The notes: generated by a model from the letters alone, not told the origin. A DNA stretch of 64,000 bases from Enterobacter asburiae (GCF_007035645.1 NZ_AP019632.1:1178001-1242000); one strand, 5' to 3'; positions 23,584 through 36,309 are shown, counted from the stretch's first letter. Program-made: numbers and translations.

Positions 23584-24495
23584 ATGAATACACTAGAACA
23601 CACCATCGGCAACACTCCTCTGGTCAAGCTTCAGCGTATGGGTCCGGACAACGGCAGCGAAATCTGGGTCAAACTCGAAGGCAATAACCCGGCGGGGTCG
23701 GTGAAAGACCGCGCGGCGCTGTCGATGATTGTCCAGGCCGAAAAACGTGGAGAAATTAAGCCAGGCGACGTGCTGATTGAGGCCACTAGCGGCAACACCG
23801 GTATCGCCCTGGCGATGATTGCCGCGCTGAAAGGCTACCGCATGAAGCTGCTGATGCCGGACAACATGAGCCAGGAGCGCCGCGCCGCGATGCGTGCCTA
23901 CGGGGCCGAGCTGATTCTGGTGACCAAAGAGCAGGGAATGGAAGGCGCGCGCGACTTAGCGCTGGAGATGGCCGGGCGCGGTGAAGGTAAACTGCTGGAT
24001 CAGTTCAACAACCCGGACAACCCGTACGCGCACTACACCACCACCGGCCCGGAAATCTGGCAGCAAACCGACGGGCGTATCACCCATTTTGTCTCCAGCA
24101 TGGGCACCACAGGCACCATTACCGGGGTATCGCGTTTTCTGCGCGAGCAGGAAAAAGCCGTCACCATCGTTGGCCTCCAGCCGGAAGAGGGGAGCAGCAT
24201 TCCGGGGATTCGCCGCTGGCCGGCGGAGTATATGCCCGGCATCTTTAATGCGCAGCTGGTGGATCAGGTGCTGGATCTTCACCAGCGCGAGGCGGAAAAT
24301 ACCATGCGTGAGCTGGCCGTGCGCGAAGGTATCTTCTGCGGCGTCAGCTCGGGCGGCGCGGTAGCGGGGGCGATTCGGGTGGCGCAGGCAAACCCGGGGG
24401 CGGTAGTAGTGGCGATTATTTGCGATCGCGGCGATCGCTATCTGTCTACCGGCGTCTTTGGTGAAGAGAGTTATTCGCAGGGGGCGGGGATTTAA
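23584..24495 (+). CDS. cysM: Cysteine synthase B CysM
   Basis: A 303-residue PLP-dependent O-acetylserine sulfhydrylase isozyme that can use thiosulfate to give S-sulfocysteine, which fits its position behind the thiosulfate importer. The PLP lysine is in [11 protein letters not shown] (near residue 41), and the phosphate-binding loop is SGNTGIALA. The C-terminal PLP-ring serine motif ([13 protein letters not shown]) is present. The stop is 5 bases before pdxK. Confidence 0.95.
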   Translation: MNTLEHTIGNTPLVKLQRMGPDNGSEIWVKLEGNNPAGSVKDRAALSMIVQAEKRGEIKPGDVLIEATSGNTGIALAMIAALKGYRMKLLMPDNMSQERRAAMRAYGAELILVTKEQGMEGARDLALEMAGRGEGKLLDQFNNPDNPYAHYTTTGPEIWQQTDGRITHFVSSMGTTGTITGVSRFLREQEKAVTIVGLQPEEGSSIPGIRRWPAEYMPGIFNAQLVDQVLDLHQREAENTMRELAVREGIFCGVSSGGAVAGAIRVAQANPGAVVVAIICDRGDRYLSTGVFGEESYSQGAGI

Positions 24496-24500
24496 GCGTC

Positions 24501-25337
24501 ATGGAGATGATTCTATTCCGGGATAACACCCGGGCGCAGCAAACCGACATTGTCGCAGTGCAGTCGCAGGTGGTTTACGGCAGCGTGGGGAACAGCATTG
24601 CGGTACCGAATATTCGTACCCACAGGCTGAACGTCACCGCCGTGCCGACGGTACTGTTTAGCAACACGCCGCATTACGACACGTTTTATGGTGGGGTGAT
24701 CCCCGACGAGTGGTTCAGCGGCTATCTTAAGGCACTGGAAGAGCGCGAGATCCTGCGCGAGCTTAAAGCGGTCACCACCGGCTATATGGGCAGCGCCAGC
24801 CAGATCGTCCTGCTGGCTCAATGGCTGAAGGCGGTCAAAGCGCAGCATCCTGACCTTCTGGTGCTGGTCGACCCGGTTATCGGCGATATCGACAGCGGTA
24901 TGTACGTCAAGCCCGAGATCCCGCAGGCGTATCGGGAGCACCTGCTGCCGCTGGCGCAGGGGATCACACCAAACGTCTATGAGCTGGAGGTGTTAAGCGG
25001 CAAACCGTGCCGTACGCCCGAAAGCGCCATCGCGGCGGCGCAAGGACTGCTCTCCGATAGCCTGAAATGGGTGGCTATCACCAGCGCGCCGGTGGCCGAT
25101 GAACCGGAAAACATCCACGTGGTGCTGGTGACGAATGAAGGCGTGACCGTCAGCGCGCATCCGCGCGTAGAAACCGATCTGAAAGGGACGGGCGACCTGT
25201 TCTGTTCAGAGCTGGTGAGCGGAATTGTTGAGGGGAAAACCGTTGCCGATGCCATTCGCATGGCCGGCGATCGGGTGACTGACGTGATGCTCTATACCCA
25301 GTCGAAGGGCTACGACGAGCTTATCCTACCGGCATAA
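24501..25337 (+). CDS. pdxK: Pyridoxal/pyridoxine kinase PdxK
   Basis: A 278-residue ribokinase-fold kinase that makes PLP from pyridoxal and related vitamers (salvage). Signatures include [24 protein letters not shown] and the anion-hole [13 protein letters not shown] with the catalytic Asp. It is slightly shorter than the E. coli protein (283 aa). It follows cysM after 5 bases with no terminator, so the two are probably co-transcribed; in E. coli yfeK and yfeS lie between them. A second ATG two codons later (24507) is a possible alternative start. Confidence 0.92.
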   Translation: MEMILFRDNTRAQQTDIVAVQSQVVYGSVGNSIAVPNIRTHRLNVTAVPTVLFSNTPHYDTFYGGVIPDEWFSGYLKALEEREILRELKAVTTGYMGSASQIVLLAQWLKAVKAQHPDLLVLVDPVIGDIDSGMYVKPEIPQAYREHLLPLAQGITPNVYELEVLSGKPCRTPESAIAAAQGLLSDSLKWVAITSAPVADEPENIHVVLVTNEGVTVSAHPRVETDLKGTGDLFCSELVSGIVEGKTVADAIRMAGDRVTDVMLYTQSKGYDELILPA

Positions 25338-25339
25338 AC

Positions 25340-25366
25340 AAAAATGGCGCCCGAAGGCGCCATTTT
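25340..25366. terminator. Bidirectional terminator between pdxK and crr
   Basis: ATGGCGCC and GGCGCCAT form a perfect stem around a CGAA tetraloop, with A and T runs on either side, so it can serve both convergent genes. Confidence 0.88.
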
Positions 25367-25381
25367 TCTGTGCGGCAAGAA

Positions 25382-25891
25382 TTACTTCTTGATGCGGATA
25401 ACCGGAGTTTCACCCACGGTGACGCTGCCAGACAGTTTGATCAGTTCTTTGATTTCGTCCATGTTGGAGATAACAACCGGCGTCAGGGTAGACTTGGCTT
25501 TTTCTTCCAGCAGTGGCAGATCGAATTCAATTACCGGGTCGCCAACTTTAACACGCTGGCCTTCTTCCGCGATACGTTTGAAGCCTTCGCCTTTCAGTTC
25601 AACGGTGTCGATACCGAAGTGAACGAACAGTTCGATACCGCTATCAGATTCGATAGAGAACGCATGGTTGGTTTCAAAAATTTTACCGATGGTGCCGTCA
25701 ACTGGAGCAACCATTTTGTTGCCAGTTGGTTTGATAGCAATGCCATCACCAACGATTTTCTCAGCAAACACTACATCCGGCACGTCTTCGATGTTGACGA
25801 TCTCGCCGGAGAGCGGAGCAACAATCTCAATAGTTCCGGAGTCTTTCTTATCATCAGAAACCAGAGATTTCAGTTTATCGAACAAACCCAT
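25382..25891 (-). CDS. crr: Glucose-specific PTS enzyme IIA (EIIA-Glc)
   Basis: A 169-residue phosphocarrier that passes phosphate from HPr to the glucose permease and regulates adenylate cyclase and several permeases. The phosphorylated histidine is in [12 protein letters not shown] (near residue 91), and the second active-site histidine is in NHAFSIES. It is last of ptsH-ptsI-crr. The N-terminus [17 protein letters not shown] is the usual amphipathic membrane-binding tail. Confidence 0.97.
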   Translation of the reverse strand: MGLFDKLKSLVSDDKKDSGTIEIVAPLSGEIVNIEDVPDVVFAEKIVGDGIAIKPTGNKMVAPVDGTIGKIFETNHAFSIESDSGIELFVHFGIDTVELKGEGFKRIAEEGQRVKVGDPVIEFDLPLLEEKAKSTLTPVVISNMDEIKELIKLSGSVTVGETPVIRIKK

Positions 25892-25931
25892 GATCTTCTC
25901 CTAAGCAGTAATTTGGGCCGCATCTCGTGGA

Positions 25932-27659
25932 TTAGCAGATTGTTTTTTCTTCAATGAACTTGTTAACCAGCGTCATTAACTCGTCCGTTGTCGGTTGAGC
26001 AAGAGCCTGCTCTGCTAACACCTTCGCATCTTCGAAGTTCGTGTTACGGATAATCTTCTTAATGCGCGGGATGGAAATGGCGCTCATAGAGAATTCGTCC
26101 AGACCCATACCCAGCAACAGAAGTGTAGCACGTTCGTCGCCTGCAAGCTCACCACACATGCCAGTCCATTTACCTTCTGCATGAGAAGCATCAATAACTT
26201 GCTTGATCAAGTTCAGTACGGACGGTGACATTGGCTGGTAGAGATGTGAAATCATATCATTACCACGGTCAACTGCCAGGGTGTACTGCGTTAAATCATT
26301 GGTGCCGATACTAAAGAAATCAACTTCTTTGGCTAAATGACGCGCAATGGTCGCCGCCGCAGGTGTTTCCACCATCACGCCGATCTCGATTGACTCGTCA
26401 AACGCTTTACCTTCGTCGCGCAGTTCCTGTTTGTAGATTTCGATCTCTTTCTTCAGTGCACGCACTTCTTCAACAGAGATGATCATCGGGAACATGATGC
26501 GCAGTTTACCGAAAGCAGAGGCACGCAGGATCGCGCGAACCTGGTCACGCAGGATCTCTTTACGATCCATCGCGATACGGATTGCACGCCAGCCCAGGAA
26601 CGGGTTCTCTTCTTTCGGGAAGTTCATGTACGGCAGCTCTTTGTCGCCGCCGATGTCCATGGTACGGACGATAACCGCCTGAGAACCACACGCTTCAGCC
26701 ACGGCTTTATAGGCAGCAAACTGCTCTTCTTCCGTTGGCAGCGCGTCGCGGTCCATGAACAGGAATTCTGTACGATAGAGACCTACGCCTTCCGCACCGT
26801 TGCGCTCAGCGCCATCAACGTCGCGGACGGTACCGATGTTTGCGCACACTTCTACCTGATGGCCGTCCAGGGTGATGGCTGGCAGGTCTTTCAGCTTAGC
26901 GAGTTCCGCTTTTTCAGTCGCAACCTGCTCCTGAACCGCGCGCAGTTTATCGATCTCTTCATTGGTTGGGTTGACGTAAACCAGATTGTTTACGGCATCC
27001 AGAATCAGATAGTCGCCGTTTTTCACCTGAGAGGTGACGCTACCGGTACCCACGATGGCAGGCAGTTCCAGAGAGCGCGCCATGATAGAGGTGTGTGAGG
27101 TACGGCCACCCGCGTCGGTGATGAAACCGAGGACCTTTTTCAGGTTCAGCTGTGCGGTTTCAGACGGGGTGAGGTCAGCGGCAACCAGGATAACTTCATC
27201 CTGAATCGCGCTCAGATCGATGATGGCCAGACCCAGGATGTTGCGCAGCAGGCGCTTACCGATGTCACGTACGTCAGCCGCACGCTCTTTCAGGTATTCA
27301 TCATCCAGTTCTTCCAGGGCAGTTGCCTGACCTTCGATAACTTCATGCGCAGCCGCGTCGGCCGTCATGCCTTTATCTTTAATCAGGGCTATGATTTCCT
27401 GCTCCAGCTCCTCATCTTCGAGCAGCATGATGTGCCCTTCGAAGATGGCTTCTTTTTCTTCACCGAAAGTTTCGCCAGCTTTAGTTTTGATTGCTTCCAG
27501 TTGCGCAGATGCCTTGGCACGACCGCTCAGAAAACGTTCAACTTCCTGATCAACCTTGTCGGCAGAAATTTTTTTCCGGTCGATGACGATCTCGTCTTCT
27601 TTCAGCAGCAGTGCTTTGCCGAAAGCGATACCCGGGGATGCTAAAATGCCTGAAATCAT
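25932..27659 (-). CDS. ptsI: PTS enzyme I PtsI
   Basis: A 575-residue general phosphotransfer enzyme that takes phosphate from phosphoenolpyruvate and gives it to HPr. The active histidine is in [18 protein letters not shown] (near residue 189). The PEP-binding C-domain signatures ([27 protein letters not shown] with Cys near 502) are present. It is the same length as the E. coli protein. It lies 44 bases behind ptsH and 40 before crr. Confidence 0.97.
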   Translation of the reverse strand: MISGILASPGIAFGKALLLKEDEIVIDRKKISADKVDQEVERFLSGRAKASAQLEAIKTKAGETFGEEKEAIFEGHIMLLEDEELEQEIIALIKDKGMTADAAAHEVIEGQATALEELDDEYLKERAADVRDIGKRLLRNILGLAIIDLSAIQDEVILVAADLTPSETAQLNLKKVLGFITDAGGRTSHTSIMARSLELPAIVGTGSVTSQVKNGDYLILDAVNNLVYVNPTNEEIDKLRAVQEQVATEKAELAKLKDLPAITLDGHQVEVCANIGTVRDVDGAERNGAEGVGLYRTEFLFMDRDALPTEEEQFAAYKAVAEACGSQAVIVRTMDIGGDKELPYMNFPKEENPFLGWRAIRIAMDRKEILRDQVRAILRASAFGKLRIMFPMIISVEEVRALKKEIEIYKQELRDEGKAFDESIEIGVMVETPAAATIARHLAKEVDFFSIGTNDLTQYTLAVDRGNDMISHLYQPMSPSVLNLIKQVIDASHAEGKWTGMCGELAGDERATLLLLGMGLDEFSMSAISIPRIKKIIRNTNFEDAKVLAEQALAQPTTDELMTLVNKFIEEKTIC

Positions 27660-27703
27660 AACCCTACCTTACTTGTGACTGATATTTAAAAGAACCCGGA
27701 AAC

Positions 27704-27961
27704 TTACTCGAGCTCAGCCATCAGTTTTACCAGATGCTCAACTGCTTTCTGCTCGTCTTCACCTTCTGCAGAGATGGTGACAACGGTGCCCTGAGTCAGG
27801 CCCAGAGTCTGCAGTTTGAACAGGCTTTTTGCGCTCGCGCTTTTGCCGTTGGAAGTCACAGTGATTTCAGAAGTGAAGCCTTTTGCTTCTTTAACAAACT
27901 GAGCAGCAGGGCGGGTGTGCAGACCGTTCGGAGCGGTAATGGTAACTTCTTGCTGGAACAT
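27704..27961 (-). CDS. ptsH: Phosphocarrier protein HPr
   Basis: An 85-residue soluble carrier between enzyme I and the sugar-specific IIA proteins. The phospho-histidine is His15 in [15 protein letters not shown], and Ser46 lies in [13 protein letters not shown]. It is full length and first of the pts operon, with promoters in the long gap before it. Confidence 0.97.
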
Positions 27962-28234
27962 TGTATTTCCCCAACTTATAGGTTTAGTGTTGTGGAACTA
28001 AAGTCTAGCCTGGCGACTGAACTTTAGCCTGTATTGTTAGCGCTGACGTTTCGATCGTCATTAAACATTATGCAGCGAAAGCAAGACTTGAACCAAATCA
28101 TAAAATCGATTCAGCAAGGCTATTTCATTCACCGATTAATTTCACGCATCAAAATAATTGCTGGTTTAAATACCAGACCCAACGGGGTGAAGCAATGCCA
28201 GGAGGGGCAAAAGTTTGAAGCAGGCCACAAAAAA
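27962..28234 (-). promoter_or_regulatory. ptsH leader and promoter region
   Basis: A 273-base gap between the cysK terminator and ptsH with no supportable gene. In E. coli the matching gap holds several pts promoters and CRP sites; a TAGACT-like -10 lies about 45 bases upstream of ptsH on the minus strand. The plus-strand ORF 28034-28336 is not supported. Confidence 0.5.
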
Positions 28235-28255
28235 GCACCTGAAAAGGTGCTTTTT
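28235..28255 (-). terminator. cysK terminator
   Basis: AGCACC pairs with GGTGCT around a 6-base loop, with A and T runs on both sides. It is 24 bases beyond the cysK stop. Confidence 0.85.
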
Positions 28256-28278
28256 TACGCGTTATTAACATGCTGGCA

Positions 28279-29250
28279 CTACTGTTGCAGCTCTTTTTCG
28301 GTAAACAGATCGGCAAACAGTGCGGTGCTCAAGTAACGCTCGCCCGAAGAAGGAAGGATAACCACAATATTCTTGTTGGTAAAGGCTTCATCTTCCTGAA
28401 GCTTGAGCGCTGCCGCAACGGCTGCACCGGAAGAGATACCCGCCAGAATGCCTTCTTCATCCATCAGGCGACGCGCGGTAGAAATGGCTTCTTCGTTAGT
28501 GATAGTCACCACTTTATCGATCAGCTTCAGATCCAGGTTGCCCGGAATGAAGCCTGCGCCAATACCCTGAATTTTATGCGGGCCTGGCTTAAGCTCTTCA
28601 CCCGCCAGTGCCTGGGTGATAACCGGTGAGTCAGTTGGCTCAACGGCAACGGTGATCAGGTCTTTTTTACCCTTTGTGCCTTTAATATAGCGTGACACGC
28701 CGGTCAGCGTACCGCCGGTACCGACCCCGGAGATAAAGACGTCAACCTGGCCGTCGGTATCTTCCCAGATTTCCGGACCGGTGGTCTTCTCGTGAATTTC
28801 CGGGTTAGCCGGGTTGCTGAACTGCTGCAGCAGCAGATATTTCGCCGGATCGCTGGCCACAATCTCTTCAGCTTTCTGAATGGCGCCCTTCATGCCCTTC
28901 GCGCCTTCGGTCAGCACCAGGTTCGCGCCCAGCGCTTTGAGCAGCTTACGACGCTCGATGCTCATGGTTTCTGGCATGGTCAGCGTCAGCTTGTAGCCAC
29001 GCGCGGCGGCAACATAGGCCAGAGCGATACCGGTATTGCCGCTGGTCGGTTCCACCAGCTCAACGCCAGGCTTCAGTACGCCACGTTTTTCAGCATCCCA
29101 AATCATGTTTGCACCGATACGGCATTTTACGCTGAAGCTCGGGTTACGTGATTCGACCTTCGCCAGAATGCGTCCATTACCGATACGGTTCAGTCGAACC
29201 AGGGGCGTATGACCGATAGTCAGCGAGTTGTCTTCATAAATCTTACTCAT
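28279..29250 (-). CDS. cysK: Cysteine synthase A CysK
   Basis: A 323-residue PLP enzyme, the main O-acetylserine sulfhydrylase using sulfide; it also binds serine acetyltransferase CysE. The PLP lysine is in [15 protein letters not shown] (near residue 42), the phosphate loop is [15 protein letters not shown], and the asparagine loop and C-terminal [12 protein letters not shown] serine are present. It is the same length as the E. coli protein. It lies between cysZ and the pts operon as in E. coli; CysB control is expected but no site was fixed by eye. Confidence 0.96.
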   Translation of the reverse strand: MSKIYEDNSLTIGHTPLVRLNRIGNGRILAKVESRNPSFSVKCRIGANMIWDAEKRGVLKPGVELVEPTSGNTGIALAYVAAARGYKLTLTMPETMSIERRKLLKALGANLVLTEGAKGMKGAIQKAEEIVASDPAKYLLLQQFSNPANPEIHEKTTGPEIWEDTDGQVDVFISGVGTGGTLTGVSRYIKGTKGKKDLITVAVEPTDSPVITQALAGEELKPGPHKIQGIGAGFIPGNLDLKLIDKVVTITNEEAISTARRLMDEEGILAGISSGAAVAAALKLQEDEAFTNKNIVVILPSSGERYLSTALFADLFTEKELQQ

Positions 29251-29374
29251 GGCCTGTCCTTAACTGTATGAAATTGGGATACCGACCCAGCATACCTGTT
29301 GAGCAGGTAGGGGGAAGTAAGGAATTCGCATATCTATATACTGCAAGGAAATAATGGGGATCAGTATGGAATAA

Positions 29375-29394
29375 GGGGCGGCATAAGCCACCCC
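29375..29394 (-). terminator. Probable cysZ terminator
   Basis: On the minus strand GGGGTGGC and GCCGCCCC pair (with one G-U) around TTAT, about 20 bases after the cysZ stop. The following tract (TTATTCC) is only weakly U-rich. Confidence 0.55.
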
Positions 29395-29413
29395 TGCTTT
29401 ACACATTTTTGCA

Positions 29414-30175
29414 TTATTTCCATAACGCGTGCTTAGCACGGTAGCAGTCGACCCACATCGCCGTCGCGCCGCAGACGGCGACGGGCATGATGAACAGATT
29501 CAGGAAGGGAATCATGGTGAACAGGCTGGTCAGCGCGCCAAACTGCATATTGGCGACCTTCTGGCTGCGCAGGGCAGTGCGCATCTCTTTAAACGGCACC
29601 TTGTGGTTATCGAACGGATAGTCGCAGTACTGGATGGCCAGCATCCAGGCGCTGAACAGGAACCACAGCACCGGCGCCACCGTCTGGCCAATGCCTGGCA
29701 CAAAATAGAGGATAAGCAGCACGACCGCGCGGGGCAGGTACCAGGCAAACTTCTGCCACTCGCGCTTCATGATGCGTGGCAGGTCTTTCATGATCCCCAG
29801 CACGCCCGTGTCCGGCGGCGTCGCACCGGTAAGCCGCGCTTCCAGCTGTTCCGCCAGCAGACCGTTAAACGGTGCGGCTATCCAGTTGGCAATTGTCGAA
29901 AAGAAGTACCCAAACACCAGCAGCACGGAGATCACCGCCACCGGCCAGAGCAGGTAGTTAAGCCACTGCAGCCAGTCCGGAACGTAACTCATCAGCGACG
30001 GGATCCAGCTCTCCAGCTTTGTGAATAGCCACCAGAACGCGCCGCCCATCAGAATAATGTTGATCAACAGCGGCAGAATCACGAAGCGTCGAATCCCCGG
30101 CAGGGAGACCAGTTTCCAGCCCTGAGAAAAATACCAGACGCCGCTGCGCGGGGGAGAAGAAGATGTTGAAACCAT
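29414..30175 (-). CDS. cysZ: Sulfate permease CysZ
   Basis: A 253-residue inner-membrane protein that imports sulfate for cysteine synthesis. It has about four to six hydrophobic segments and the family motif around [17 protein letters not shown]. The start at 30175 ([16 protein letters not shown]) gives the E. coli length; the longer frame adds 19 unrelated residues. It is divergent from zipA. Confidence 0.94.
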   Translation of the reverse strand: MVSTSSSPPRSGVWYFSQGWKLVSLPGIRRFVILPLLINIILMGGAFWWLFTKLESWIPSLMSYVPDWLQWLNYLLWPVAVISVLLVFGYFFSTIANWIAAPFNGLLAEQLEARLTGATPPDTGVLGIMKDLPRIMKREWQKFAWYLPRAVVLLILYFVPGIGQTVAPVLWFLFSAWMLAIQYCDYPFDNHKVPFKEMRTALRSQKVANMQFGALTSLFTMIPFLNLFIMPVAVCGATAMWVDCYRAKHALWK

Positions 30176-30405
30176 AGACAGGCTGTACTCCTTTTTACAC
30201 AACCAGTGGAATTGCCCGCCTATATTATCCACTTACGGAGCAATGACCAGTTCGGAAATGTTCGAAAAACCAGCAAAAAGCACGATTTCCTTCATCTTTA
30301 TGCTGTGAATGCTCTGCACACACTTGCACTTGACGTAAACGGCAAATACTCTTAGTGAGTAAATGTTTGCCGTGGTGGCAAGGTGTTAGAACAACAGAGA
30401 ATATA

Positions 30406-31389
30406 ATGATGCAGGATTTGCGTCTGATATTAATCATTGTTGGCGCGATCGCCATAATCGCTTTACTGGTACATGGTTTCTGGACCAGCCGTAAAGAGCG
30501 TTCCTCGATGTTTCGCGATCGCCCACTGAAGCGCATGAAGTCCAGTCGTGACGACGATGACAGTGAAGATGACATCGACGGCAGCGATGACGACGGCGTG
30601 GGTGAAGTTCGTGTTCATCGGGTCAATACTGCGCCCAGCGCAGGCCATGGGGAGCATGAAGCGCCTCGTCCTTCGCAGCACCAGTATCAACCGCCTTATG
30701 CTTCTGCACAGCCGCGCCAGCCAGCGCCGCAGCCTGTGGAAGAACCGGTGCGCCAGCCGCCGCAACAGCCTGTCTATCAGCAGCCTGCTGCGCCACAGCC
30801 GGTTCAACAGCAACCGGTGCAGCAGCCCGTGCAGCAACAGCCTGCTCAGCCGGTACAACAACCGCAGCAGCCTGTTCACGTACAGCCTGCGCCTCAGCCT
30901 GCTCCGGCTCTACACGTTGAGCCTGAGCCCGTTGTAGAACCAGAGCCGGTTGTTGAAAAACCGCAGCGTAAAGAAGCGGTGATCATCATGAACGTGGCCG
31001 CGCATCACGGCAGCCATCTTAACGGTGACGTGCTGCTCAACAGTATTCAACAGGCAGGATTCAAGTTTGGCGATATGAACATTTTCCATCGCCATCTGAG
31101 CCCTGACGGTAGCGGTCCGGCGCTGTTCAGCCTGGCCAACATGGTTAACCCTGGCACCTTTGATCCGGAAATGACCGGTGATTTCGTGACCCCGGGCGTC
31201 ACTATCTTTATGCAGGTGCCTTCTTACGGCGATGAACTGCAAAACTTTAAGCTGATGCTGCAGTCCGCTCAGCACATCGCTGACGAAGTCGGTGGCGTGG
31301 TGCTCGACGATCAGCGTCGAATGATGACCCCGCAGAAGCTGCGCGAGTATCAGGACCGCATCCGCGAAGTTAAGGAAGCTAACGCGTAA
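30406..31389 (+). CDS. zipA: Cell division protein ZipA
   Basis: A 327-residue essential division protein that ties FtsZ to the inner membrane. The start at 30406 ([17 protein letters not shown]) matches E. coli and begins with the single membrane segment (residues about 6-26). A charged region rich in Asp follows. A long Pro/Gln-rich linker covers residues 90-185 with many QP and PQ repeats. The FtsZ-binding domain from about 200 on includes [11 protein letters not shown]. The linker varies in length between species. It is followed closely by ligA. Confidence 0.95.
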   Translation: MMQDLRLILIIVGAIAIIALLVHGFWTSRKERSSMFRDRPLKRMKSSRDDDDSEDDIDGSDDDGVGEVRVHRVNTAPSAGHGEHEAPRPSQHQYQPPYASAQPRQPAPQPVEEPVRQPPQQPVYQQPAAPQPVQQQPVQQPVQQQPAQPVQQPQQPVHVQPAPQPAPALHVEPEPVVEPEPVVEKPQRKEAVIIMNVAAHHGSHLNGDVLLNSIQQAGFKFGDMNIFHRHLSPDGSGPALFSLANMVNPGTFDPEMTGDFVTPGVTIFMQVPSYGDELQNFKLMLQSAQHIADEVGGVVLDDQRRMMTPQKLREYQDRIREVKEANA

Positions 31390-31416
31390 TCGTCGCGTTT
31401 ACTTCAACTCCTCCTC

Positions 31417-31441
31417 AACCCCCGCCTGTCGGGGGTTTTTT
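31417..31441 (+). terminator. zipA terminator
   Basis: CCCCCG pairs with CGGGGG around CCTGT, followed by six Ts. It lies between zipA and ligA and could partly end the zipA transcript. Confidence 0.8.
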
Positions 31442-31449
31442 CTCATTGA

Positions 31450-33474
<2,025 letters not shown>

Positions 33475-33475
33475 C

Positions 33476-33691
33476 GTGGAGAAAGAACAGCTCGTTGAAA
33501 TAGCCAATACGGAGATGCCGTTCGGTAAATACAAGGGCCGCAGGCTGATTGATTTGCCGGAGGAGTATCTGCTGTGGTTTGCCCGTAAGGATGAATTCCC
33601 GGCAGGGCGACTGGGCGAGCTGATGGCTATCACGTTACTGATCAAAACCGAGGGGCTGACCCAGCTGGTTCAGCCCCTGAAACGTCCTTAA
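33476..33691 (+). CDS. ypeB: YpeB, DUF3820 small protein
   Basis: A 71-residue protein with a GTG start one base after the ligA stop and a good site (AGGAGA) inside the ligA end, so it is coupled to ligA. The DUF3820 core MPFGKYKGRRLIDLPEEYL is clear, as in E. coli YpeB. The function is unknown; similar folds occur in exonuclease-associated proteins. Its stop overlaps the yfeH stop in a shared TTAA. Confidence 0.88.
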   Translation: MEKEQLVEIANTEMPFGKYKGRRLIDLPEEYLLWFARKDEFPAGRLGELMAITLLIKTEGLTQLVQPLKRP

Positions 33692-34683
33692 GCCTTCGCG
33701 GCGCGGGTCTCTTCCTGCGCCAGCTTTTCGGTCTGGCGCTTGTAGCGACGCGCCAGCACCGCGCAGACCATCAGCTGGATCTGGTGGAAAATCATCAGCG
33801 GCAGCACCATCATCCCAATCACCGAGGTCGGGAATAGAATATTGGCCATCGGGATACCGTTAGCCAGGCTCTTTTTCGAACCGCAGAACACAATGGTGAT
33901 TTCATCCGCTTTGCTGAAGCCGCACCTGCGTGCCACAAAGACGTTTACCGCAATCACAATCGCCAGCAGGACGATGCTGACCACCACGATAAACAGCAGC
34001 GAACCTGCGCCCACCTTATGCCAGATCCCGTTCACAACCGCTTCACTGAAGGCGGAATAGACCACCAGCAGAATCGACGACTGGTCGGTTTTTGAGATCC
34101 ATTTCTTGTGCTTAGCCACGAACGCCCCGGTCCATGGACGGGATAGATGCCCCAGGACAAACGGCAGCAGCAGCTGCAGGCAAATTTTTCCAACCTGCTC
34201 GAGATTGCCTTCCGCGCCGTGCATGTTCATCAGCAGGCCCACCAGCAGCGGGGAAACGAAAATCCCTAACAGGCTGGATGCCGATGCCGAGCAGACCGCG
34301 GCCGCAACGTTCCCTCCGGCGAGAGAGGTAAAGGCAATGGCGGACTGTACGGTAGCCGGCAGAATACAGAGATACAGGAAACCGGTGTAGAGCGCCGGGT
34401 CGACGTTTACCGGCGCCCACCAGGCAAACAGCACTCCGAGGATTGGGAACAGAATGAACGTGCTGCACATCACCCAGAGATGCAGCCGCCAGTGGCTACC
34501 GCCGGCAATAATCGCTTCGCGCGAGAGCTTTGCGCCGTGCATAAAGAACAGCAGTGCGATGGCGGCCGTCGTCAGCCCTTCAAAAAACGGGACGAAGCCC
34601 CCGCGGGCGGGGAAGAACGAGGCCAGTAAAACGGTAACCACCAGGGTGAGAGTAAACGGATCAACAATACGAAATATTTTCAT
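33688..34683 (-). CDS. yfeH: YfeH, bile acid:sodium symporter-like transporter
   Basis: A 331-residue inner-membrane protein of the SBF-like/BASS superfamily with about ten membrane segments. Recognisable parts are FFMHGAKLSREAI, the ILPATVQSAIAFTSLAGGN segment with the crossing-helix motif, and FCGSKKSLANGIPMA. The substrate is unknown. It is divergent from the LysR gene yfeR, which may control it. It matches E. coli YfeH (332 aa). Confidence 0.9.
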   Translation of the reverse strand: MKIFRIVDPFTLTLVVTVLLASFFPARGGFVPFFEGLTTAAIALLFFMHGAKLSREAIIAGGSHWRLHLWVMCSTFILFPILGVLFAWWAPVNVDPALYTGFLYLCILPATVQSAIAFTSLAGGNVAAAVCSASASSLLGIFVSPLLVGLLMNMHGAEGNLEQVGKICLQLLLPFVLGHLSRPWTGAFVAKHKKWISKTDQSSILLVVYSAFSEAVVNGIWHKVGAGSLLFIVVVSIVLLAIVIAVNVFVARRCGFSKADEITIVFCGSKKSLANGIPMANILFPTSVIGMMVLPLMIFHQIQLMVCAVLARRYKRQTEKLAQEETRAAKA

Positions 34684-34769
34684 AATGACTCCTGAAAACA
34701 GATGTCGCTATTGTGCTTTTTTCCATTTGAGAAATAAAATTGATTTATTGCATCCATTCATGAATGAAA

Positions 34770-35708
34770 CAGATGAATTACTCCTTACGCCAGCTTCGTA
34801 TTTTCGTCACCGTCGCTCACGCCCGCAGCTTTAGCCGGGCAGGGGAGATGATTGGCCTGAGCCAGTCGGCGGTCAGCCACAGCGTGAAAGAGCTTGAGAA
34901 TCAGACCGGGGTGAAGTTGCTTGACCGCACAACCCGTGAAGTGGTGCTGACCGAAGCAGGGCAGCAGCTCGCCCTGCGTCTTGAACGATTGCTGGATGAG
35001 CTGAACAGCACGCTCAGAGACGTGGGGAGGCTGGGGCAGCAGCTTTCGGGGACCGTGCGCGTCGCGGCCAGTCAGACAATCTCTGCACACCTTATCCCGC
35101 AATGTATTGCCGAGGGAAGTCATCGCTACCCGGACATTGATTTTGTCCTGCATGACAGGCCGCAGCAGTGGGTGCTGGAGAGCATCCGCCAGGGAGATGT
35201 GGATTTTGGTATCGTTATCGATCCCGGCCAGGCGAGCGATCTGGCGTGCGAAAGCGTACTTTCCGAGCCCTTTTTGCTGCTCTGCCGTGACGACGACCCG
35301 CTGGCCACGTTGCCGGAGGTCAGCTGGCAGTCCCTGACGGGCGCGAACCTGGTTTTACAGGATTATGCCTCGGGCAGCCGTCCGCTGATTGATTCCGCGC
35401 TGGTGAATCAGGGCGTAAAGGCAACGATCGTGCAGGAGATTGGTCACCCGGCGACGCTTTTTCCCATGGTAGAAGCCGGCATTGGCATCAGCGTGTTGCC
35501 CGCCCTGGCGCTTCCCCTGCCGCAGGGAAGCCGGCTGGCCGTCAAGCGATTAACGCCCGTTGTTGAGCGAAAGCTGATGCTGGTGCGGCGAAAAAATCGC
35601 TCACTCTCGGGGGCGGCGCAGGCTATCTGGGAAGTGGTGCGTATCCAGGCACAACGATTAACCGAAGCCCGCATACGCGACCCACTGTTTAACGCATCAG
35701 AAGATTAG
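34770..35708 (+). CDS. yfeR: LysR-family regulator YfeR
   Basis: A 312-residue regulator. The winged-helix domain is at residues 1-60 ([28 protein letters not shown]), followed by the type 2 periplasmic-binding-like effector domain. The start [11 protein letters not shown] at 34770 matches E. coli; an ATG two codons upstream is also possible. In Salmonella YfeR regulates yfeH and responds to osmolarity. The 86-base gap to yfeH would hold the operator. Confidence 0.9.
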   Translation, partial: QMNYSLRQLRIFVTVAHARSFSRAGEMIGLSQSAVSHSVKELENQTGVKLLDRTTREVVLTEAGQQLALRLERLLDELNSTLRDVGRLGQQLSGTVRVAASQTISAHLIPQCIAEGSHRYPDIDFVLHDRPQQWVLESIRQGDVDFGIVIDPGQASDLACESVLSEPFLLLCRDDDPLATLPEVSWQSLTGANLVLQDYASGSRPLIDSALVNQGVKATIVQEIGHPATLFPMVEAGIGISVLPALALPLPQGSRLAVKRLTPVVERKLMLVRRKNRSLSGAAQAIWEVVRIQAQRLTEARIRDPLFNASED

Positions 35709-36043
35709 ATGTAGATATCAATCTGATTATTGTCTGAAGGGTTATTCACACCTTCCACTTTGCCCAGCTTTTGATCCTGCTTCTTCTGGGCTTCTTCGGC
35801 CTGCTGGCGCTGCAGCGCGGCGAGCTGTGCCTGCAGCACTTTGAGCTGGGTCTGAATAAGTTCCTGCTGCTTTTTCTTCTCATCGGTGCTGATGGGGCTG
35901 TTCGCCAGCTCTTTTAACTGCTGAGTCAGCTTTTTGATCTTGTCGAGAATGCGGGTGATTTGCGTAGCGATATCGTTGCTGCTCGAAGTTCCACTCGCGC
36001 CGCTGGTTTGAATCTGTTGGGTTGAAGCCTGAATGGTCGTCAT
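35705..36043 (-). CDS. FlxA-like family small protein
   Basis: A 112-residue protein with a Ser/Thr/Gln-rich N-terminus ([18 protein letters not shown]) followed by a long heptad-type helix rich in Lys, Gln and Leu (residues about 27-90), so probably a coiled coil. It resembles the FlxA-like family; E. coli FlxA is flagellum-regulated and of unknown role. It has no signal peptide. The stop overlaps the yfeR stop by 4 bases (convergent). E. coli K-12 has xapRBA and yfeN in this area instead. Confidence 0.75.
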   Translation of the reverse strand: MTTIQASTQQIQTSGASGTSSSNDIATQITRILDKIKKLTQQLKELANSPISTDEKKKQQELIQTQLKVLQAQLAALQRQQAEEAQKKQDQKLGKVEGVNNPSDNNQIDIYI

Positions 36044-36198
36044 ACTTTTTCCTCGCGTTATAAAACAGAGGTATCGGCACTAACGGGATTAGCTTGAGCA
36101 AAACTGCCATATCTGGCAGGGAGTTACATCGATAAACAATCAGTATTGATGATGCGGTAAAGTTACTGGAAGTCGGAAGTAGACAAACTGCAGATAGC

Positions 36199-36225
36199 AA
36201 AAAGGCGCCTTTAGGGCGCCTTTTT
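36199..36225 (-). terminator. Terminator of the tRNA Val-Lys unit
   Basis: GGCGCC stems around TTTAG with A and T runs on either side, just after the tRNA-Lys 3' end. It probably also stops transcripts of the opposite strand. Confidence 0.85.
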
Positions 36226-36229
36226 ACAT

Positions 36230-36305
36230 TGGTGGGTCGTGCAGGATTCGAACCTGCGACCAATTGATTAAAAGTCAACTGCTCTACCAACTGAGCTAAC
36301 GACCC
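36230..36305 (-). tRNA. tRNA-Lys (anticodon TTT)
   Basis: A 76-base tRNA read on the minus strand: GGGTCGT acceptor, D arm TTAGCTCAG, anticodon loop CTTTTAA, T loop GGTTCGAATCC, and encoded CCA. It lies 4 bases after tRNA-Val in one transcript. It corresponds to lysV of E. coli. Confidence 0.97.
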
Positions 36306-36309
36306 GAAA

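Noticed and set aside
30700-30960. Tandem repeat in zipA
   Set aside because: The repetitive bases encode the Pro/Gln-rich linker normal for ZipA, not a separate repeat element.
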